Origin: Myxococcales bacterium
GTDB lineage: Bacteria; Myxococcota; Polyangia; HGW-17; SLPX01
DNA length: 7,930 nucleotides
Reading direction: 5' to 3'
Assembly (NCBI GenBank): GCA_007131745.1
Contig: SLPX01000374.1
Span: 1 to 7,930 of the forward strand
A program made the position numbers and the translations under genes. Under the pieces are notes generated by a model that was not told the DNA's origin, did not search any database, and saw nothing but the letters and a program-made list of their open reading frames with translations. Of this stretch, positions 4,322 to 7,930 are shown in pieces; the first letter of the stretch is position 1, and every line of letters begins with the position of its first letter.

Positions 4322-6931
4322 ATGAACAAACAGTCTTCTTTTATCGTGCTGAAATTCGGAGGAACAAGCGTATCGAAAGCTGACAATTGGCGGGTCATCG
4401 CTGCTGCGGTCGGGAAACGTTTGAAGGAGGGGCTCAGGCCGGTGGTGGTTTGCTCTGCTTTTTCCGGAGTTTCAGACATGCTCGAAAAATTGATGGAAAG
4501 AGCATGTCGAGGATCCGATTATGAAGAAATCCTTGCAAAGATAAAAGCTATGCACACCGGTCTTGAATCTGATCTGGGGTTGACCGGTGAAAACGGACGA
4601 ACCGGCAAATCGTGGACCGATGATTTTGAAGAATTGTCCCGCCTGACTTTGGGCCTTTCCCTGACCGGCGAAGCCGGCCCCGGCCTGCGGGCCAGGATAA
4701 TGGCGTACGGCGAGTTGATGCTGACCAGGCTTGGAGCCGCTTTTCTGGAAAAAACCGGTCTTACGCCGACATGGTTGGATGCTCGCAAGCTGCTTACATC
4801 GAAACGGGAACTTCGCGCCGGAGAGGTGCAACAGTATATGCACGCGGTCTGTTGCCATGAGAAAAACCCGAAATTGATTGCATACCTGGAAGAACTCGGG
4901 TCCGGGCCGGTTTTGACACAAGGGTTCATAGCGTCTAACGAGGGGGGAGAGACTGTTCTTTTGGGACGCGGTGGGTCGGATACTTCAGCCGCGTACCTTG
5001 CAAGCGCTCTGGGCGCTGTAAGCTGCGAAATCTGGACGGATGTTCCAGGGATTTTCACGGCCAATCCATACCAGGTTCCAGAGGCCAGGCTGATCCAGGA
5101 ACTCAGTTACGAAGAAGCGCAAGAGATTGCAGCAAGTGGTGCAGGAGTGTTGCATCCCCGTTGCATACCGCCGCTCAGGGATGCGGGTATTCTTTTGCAC
5201 CTGCGCTCCACACATACGCCGGAAATAGCCGGAACCGTCATAGGATCCGCGCGATGCGATGGGTCACCGCACATCAAGTGCATTTCATCCAAAACAGGGG
5301 TCTTGCTTGTTTCCATGGACGCAATCGACATGTGGCACCAGGCGGGTTTTCTGGCTGATGCTTTTTCAGAGTTCAAGCGGGCCGGGCTTTCCATCGACCT
5401 GGTCTCCACATCGGAAACAAACGTCACTGTTTCCCTGGATGCAAACATCCAGGCCCTGGACCCAAAAACCATCAATGCATTGACCTCGGAACTGGGTGAA
5501 ATGTGCAGGGTGCGCACCATCGGACCCTGTGCAATCATCAACCTGGTGGGACGAAGCATAAGAACGATTATGCACGAGCTGGGTCCCACCATGAAAGTTT
5601 TCGAAGAAAAGCGAATCCACCTGATCAGCCAGGCCAGCAATGATCTCAACTTTTCTTTCGTGGTGGACGAGGAAGAAGCCCCGCGACTGGTCAAAAAACT
5701 CCACGGGCTGTTGCTGGAAGAAGGCGGCCGCGGGGAAATGTTCGGCCCATCCTGGCGGGAACTTTTCGACCGGCATAAGACGGTGAAACAATCGCAGGTA
5801 CAACCCTGGTGGAAAAACCGCGAAGCGGAATTAACAACTGCAGCCGACGGCCGGACACCTCTCTTTGTCTACGACATGGAGACCCTGCGCTCACGCATCA
5901 GAGATCTGAAAAGTTTGGAGTCGGTGGATCGGGTTTTCTACGCGGTCAAGGCCAACTGGCATCCCCGAATAATCCTGGAAATGGATCGGGTGGGATTCGG
6001 TTTCGAATGCGTTTCAATAGGCGAATTACAACACCTGCAGGAAGTTCTGCCCCATCCGGATCCGGATAGAATATTGTTCACCCCGAATTTTGCGCCTCGC
6101 AGAGAATATGAACACGCGTTCGAACTGGGTGTTCATGTAACCCTGGACAACCTTTATCCCCTGATTGCCTGGCCGGAAGTTTTCGCAGGAAAAAGGATCC
6201 TGGCGCGCCTGGATCCCGGAAAGGGACGTGGGCATCACAAGCACGTACACACGGCCGGAACCCATTCCAAGTTCGGAATCCCGCCCGGCGACTTCGAAGA
6301 GTTGGCCCAACGCTCAAGGAATAACAACACCCAGATCGTGGGATTGCACGCTCACACGGGAAGCGGCATCCTCAAGCCCGGAAACTGGAGCGAAAACGGG
6401 CTGTTTTTCACCCGCGTAAAAGAGCTTTTCCCTGAAGTACGGACATTCGACCTCGGCGGCGGCCTCGGCGTAGTTGAAAAGCCCGGGCAAACTCCTCTTG
6501 CCATAAGTGAAGTGCAGGAAAACCTGGCAGCGTTGAAAAAAGCCTATCCCAATTACTCCCTGTGGCTGGAACCCGGACGCTTTCTCGTGGCCGAATCAGG
6601 TGTTTTGCTTGCGCGCGTCACCCAGGTCAAAGGCAAGGGGAGGACACGGTACGTGGGCATAGACGCCGGAATGAATACGCTCATACGCCCCGCCCTGTAC
6701 GGCGCTTACCATGAGATCATCAACCTGTCCAAGCCCGACCGCCCCAGAGATACCCAGGCGAACGTTGTGGGCTTCATCTGCGAGAGCGGAGACACTTTCG
6801 GACATTGCCGCCTGCTTGCCGACCCCGAGGAAGGCGATATCCTGCTCATTGCTACGGCAGGCGCCTACGGTCGGTCGATGAGTTCCAACTATAACCTGCG
6901 ACCCCCGGCCGAAGAATTGTTTTTGTCGTAA
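4322..6931 (+). CDS. lysC-lysA: Bifunctional aspartate kinase / diaminopimelate decarboxylase
   Basis: An 869-residue fusion catalysing the first step (aspartate to aspartyl-4-phosphate, ATP-dependent) and the last step (meso-diaminopimelate to L-lysine plus CO2, PLP-dependent) of lysine synthesis in the cytoplasm. Aspartate kinase fills residues 7-305: KFGGTSV at 11-17 binds ATP, and GRGGSDTSAA lies at 215-224. Two ACT-type regulatory domains follow (about 325-395 and 402-465), expected to sense lysine and/or threonine. After a linker (about 466-500) comes the fold-III decarboxylase: YAVKAN with PLP lysine Lys543, HSKFG at 648-652, HAHTGSG at 676-682, the glycine loop GGGLG at 712-716, EPGR at 750-753, CESGD with catalytic Cys820, and Tyr849 in GAYG. 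All key residues appear intact. Order and length match the fused enzyme known in Xanthomonas and Xylella. The start follows GGTGAG by a short spacing. It lies 67 bases after the anti-sigma gene and may have its own promoter. Confidence 0.96.
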   Translation: MNKQSSFIVLKFGGTSVSKADNWRVIAAAVGKRLKEGLRPVVVCSAFSGVSDMLEKLMERACRGSDYEEILAKIKAMHTGLESDLGLTGENGRTGKSWTDDFEELSRLTLGLSLTGEAGPGLRARIMAYGELMLTRLGAAFLEKTGLTPTWLDARKLLTSKRELRAGEVQQYMHAVCCHEKNPKLIAYLEELGSGPVLTQGFIASNEGGETVLLGRGGSDTSAAYLASALGAVSCEIWTDVPGIFTANPYQVPEARLIQELSYEEAQEIAASGAGVLHPRCIPPLRDAGILLHLRSTHTPEIAGTVIGSARCDGSPHIKCISSKTGVLLVSMDAIDMWHQAGFLADAFSEFKRAGLSIDLVSTSETNVTVSLDANIQALDPKTINALTSELGEMCRVRTIGPCAIINLVGRSIRTIMHELGPTMKVFEEKRIHLISQASNDLNFSFVVDEEEAPRLVKKLHGLLLEEGGRGEMFGPSWRELFDRHKTVKQSQVQPWWKNREAELTTAADGRTPLFVYDMETLRSRIRDLKSLESVDRVFYAVKANWHPRIILEMDRVGFGFECVSIGELQHLQEVLPHPDPDRILFTPNFAPRREYEHAFELGVHVTLDNLYPLIAWPEVFAGKRILARLDPGKGRGHHKHVHTAGTHSKFGIPPGDFEELAQRSRNNNTQIVGLHAHTGSGILKPGNWSENGLFFTRVKELFPEVRTFDLGGGLGVVEKPGQTPLAISEVQENLAALKKAYPNYSLWLEPGRFLVAESGVLLARVTQVKGKGRTRYVGIDAGMNTLIRPALYGAYHEIINLSKPDRPRDTQANVVGFICESGDTFGHCRLLADPEEGDILLIATAGAYGRSMSSNYNLRPPAEELFLS

Positions 6932-7094
6932 CCAGGGAGAGAAGAAACCCATCAGCGTTCAGTGTTTCATCAAATCCACGAAAAAAGAGAATAAAAACTC
7001 ACCTTTAACGTTGACCTGGAACTAAATACCAAGCATAAAAACCCGCCACGCAGGTTCGCGATACCGAACCCTTAAAACCAGCGTACGAATAAGG
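6932..7094. other. Intergenic spacer with overlapping hairpins
   Basis: No gene is visible in these 163 bases. Two mutually exclusive hairpins lie near the right end. GGTTCG/CGAACC (7053-7058, 7065-7070) has a 6-base loop and no T-run on the + strand. AACCCGC/GCAGGTT (7040-7046, 7050-7056) has a C-A mismatch on the + strand but a G-U wobble on the minus strand, where it is followed by a run of T's. That makes it a plausible intrinsic terminator only in the minus direction, for which there is no visible gene. No clear + terminator for lysC-lysA is seen. Confidence 0.4.
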
Positions 7095-7095
7095 A
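7091..7095 (+). promoter_or_regulatory. Shine-Dalgarno of typA, better placed for the TTG start
   Basis: AAGGA at 7091-7095 overlaps the first base of ATG 7095, but lies 8 bases before the in-frame TTG at 7104. Initiation at TTG would give [21 protein letters not shown], close to a normal TypA N-terminus. Confidence 0.5.
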
Positions 7096-7930
7096 TGATT
7101 GCTTTGAAGAAAACGTATCGAGACAACATTAGAAACATCGCGGTAATCGCACACGTAGATCACGGAAAAACAACCCTGGTAGACGGGATGCTGCGCCAAA
7201 GCGGCTTGCTGAAGGAACATGGGGAGGTGGTGGAGAGGGTGATGGACAATAACGATTTAGAGCGTGAACGAGGAATCACAATCCTGGCAAAAAACACAGC
7301 CGTGGATTACTGCAATGTAAGAATCAACATACTCGATACCCCCGGACACCACGATTTCGGCGGTGAAGTTGAACGTATGCTCCTCATGGCGGATGGGGTA
7401 CTGCTGCTGGTGGACGCTGCGGAAGGACCGCTGCCACAGACAAGATTTGTGCTACAGAAAGCACTGGATTTGAGGTTACCCGCCATCACTGTCATCAACA
7501 AGATCGACAGAAAAGACGCGCGCCCGGAAGAAGTACTCGACGAGGTCTATGAGCTTTTCATCGATCTTGGAGCTCATGACTCGGATATAGAGTTTCCCGT
7601 GCTTTTTACCGACGGCAGAACCGGAATCGCACACCGGGAGTTGGGCGACTCTTCCCGGGATCTTAGACCTCTTTTTGAAACTATCTTATCAGCCGTGCCC
7701 CCCCCGGAGGATCTTCGTGACGAACCTTTGAAATTGCACATAAACAACATAGGCTGGGATGATTACGTCGGTCGGCTGATTATCGGCAGGCTTCGATCAG
7801 GCTCATTGAAAGTTGGTCAAGAAGTCTTTGTGTGTGGTTGGGAAGGAGAGCCCCGCCCAGGTCGGATAATGCGCCTTTATGGGTTCAATGGGCTGGACCG
7901 AATCGAGATACAGTGGGCAGGAGCCGGAGA
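7095..7930 (+). CDS. typA: TypA/BipA ribosome-associated GTPase, 3' end outside window
   Basis: The first 278 codons of a translational GTPase of the TypA/BipA family, which binds the ribosome and aids ribosome assembly and growth under stress or cold. Family members are about 600 residues, so roughly half is missing beyond 7930. Visible motifs: P-loop AHVDHGKTT at 19-27, switch I ERERGITI at 56-63, DTPGH at 81-85 followed by DFGGEVER at 87-94, [11 protein letters not shown] at 110-120, and the guanine-specificity motif NKID at 135-138. Domain II begins near 215 ([10 protein letters not shown]). Residue 86 is His where TypA normally has Ala (DTPGHAD). The FTDGRTGIA segment replaces the usual YASGRNGWA-like loop. 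A run of eight C's at 7698-7705 is in frame. ATG 7095 is given as the start, but TTG 7104 has the better ribosome binding site. The gene follows lysC-lysA on the same strand after 163 bases. Confidence 0.93.
   Translation, partial: MIALKKTYRDNIRNIAVIAHVDHGKTTLVDGMLRQSGLLKEHGEVVERVMDNNDLERERGITILAKNTAVDYCNVRINILDTPGHHDFGGEVERMLLMADGVLLLVDAAEGPLPQTRFVLQKALDLRLPAITVINKIDRKDARPEEVLDEVYELFIDLGAHDSDIEFPVLFTDGRTGIAHRELGDSSRDLRPLFETILSAVPPPEDLRDEPLKLHINNIGWDDYVGRLIIGRLRSGSLKVGQEVFVCGWEGEPRPGRIMRLYGFNGLDRIEIQWAGAG

Noticed and set aside
3700..4479. 259-codon open frame on the minus strand
   Set aside because: It runs antisense across the sigma factor, the anti-sigma gene and the start of lysC-lysA, all well supported. 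Its peptide is low-complexity in character and shows no domain.
5107..5694. 195-codon minus frame within lysC-lysA
   Set aside because: Antisense shadow of a clearly conserved enzyme with intact motifs on the + strand.

Overview
The window shows a Gram-negative chromosome segment of roughly balanced G+C, with every confident gene on the + strand. It carries an exported lipoprotein with an Asp/Glu-rich tether, a three-gene ECF sigma factor cassette, a fused lysine-biosynthesis enzyme and the start of typA. Secreted proteins tethered by acidic, Asp-rich linkers behind a lipobox, next to a DUF6249-like protein and an ECF sigma factor, suggest a deltaproteobacterial-grade organism (Myxococcota/Bradymonadota-like or an uncultured relative). 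That placement is inference from style, not from a marker gene.

Region by region: (1) Positions 1-429 hold no confident gene. They carry two identical 41-bp direct repeats (1-41 and 259-299), a third split copy of the repeat ends (344-407) just before the first gene, and several hairpins. On the minus strand the two full repeats read as the same peptide, so they may be pieces of a repeated coding element. (2) 430-2118 encodes a large surface lipoprotein of beta-sandwich character, function unknown. (3) 2119-2320 is a spacer with an insertion-sequence-end-like motif at 2129-2144 and a short minus-strand frame that looks like a transposase tail remnant. (4) 2321-4254 is a compact cassette: a DUF6249-like membrane protein, an ECF sigma factor, and a small two-helix membrane protein whose N-terminus has the layout of a short anti-sigma factor. 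A perfect 12-bp tandem duplication lies between the last two. (5) 4322-6931 encodes aspartate kinase fused to diaminopimelate decarboxylase, the first and last steps of the lysine branch in one polypeptide. (6) 7095 to the window end is the 5' part of typA/bipA.

Functionally, the sigma cassette looks like a self-contained envelope-signalling unit: two membrane proteins flank the sigma factor and one probably holds it inactive at the membrane. Lysine/meso-diaminopimelate synthesis and the ribosome-associated GTPase TypA are housekeeping neighbours. The least explained parts are the repeat-rich left end and the sigma cassette with its non-zinc-finger candidate anti-sigma factor. I see no tRNA, rRNA, CRISPR array or intact mobile element.
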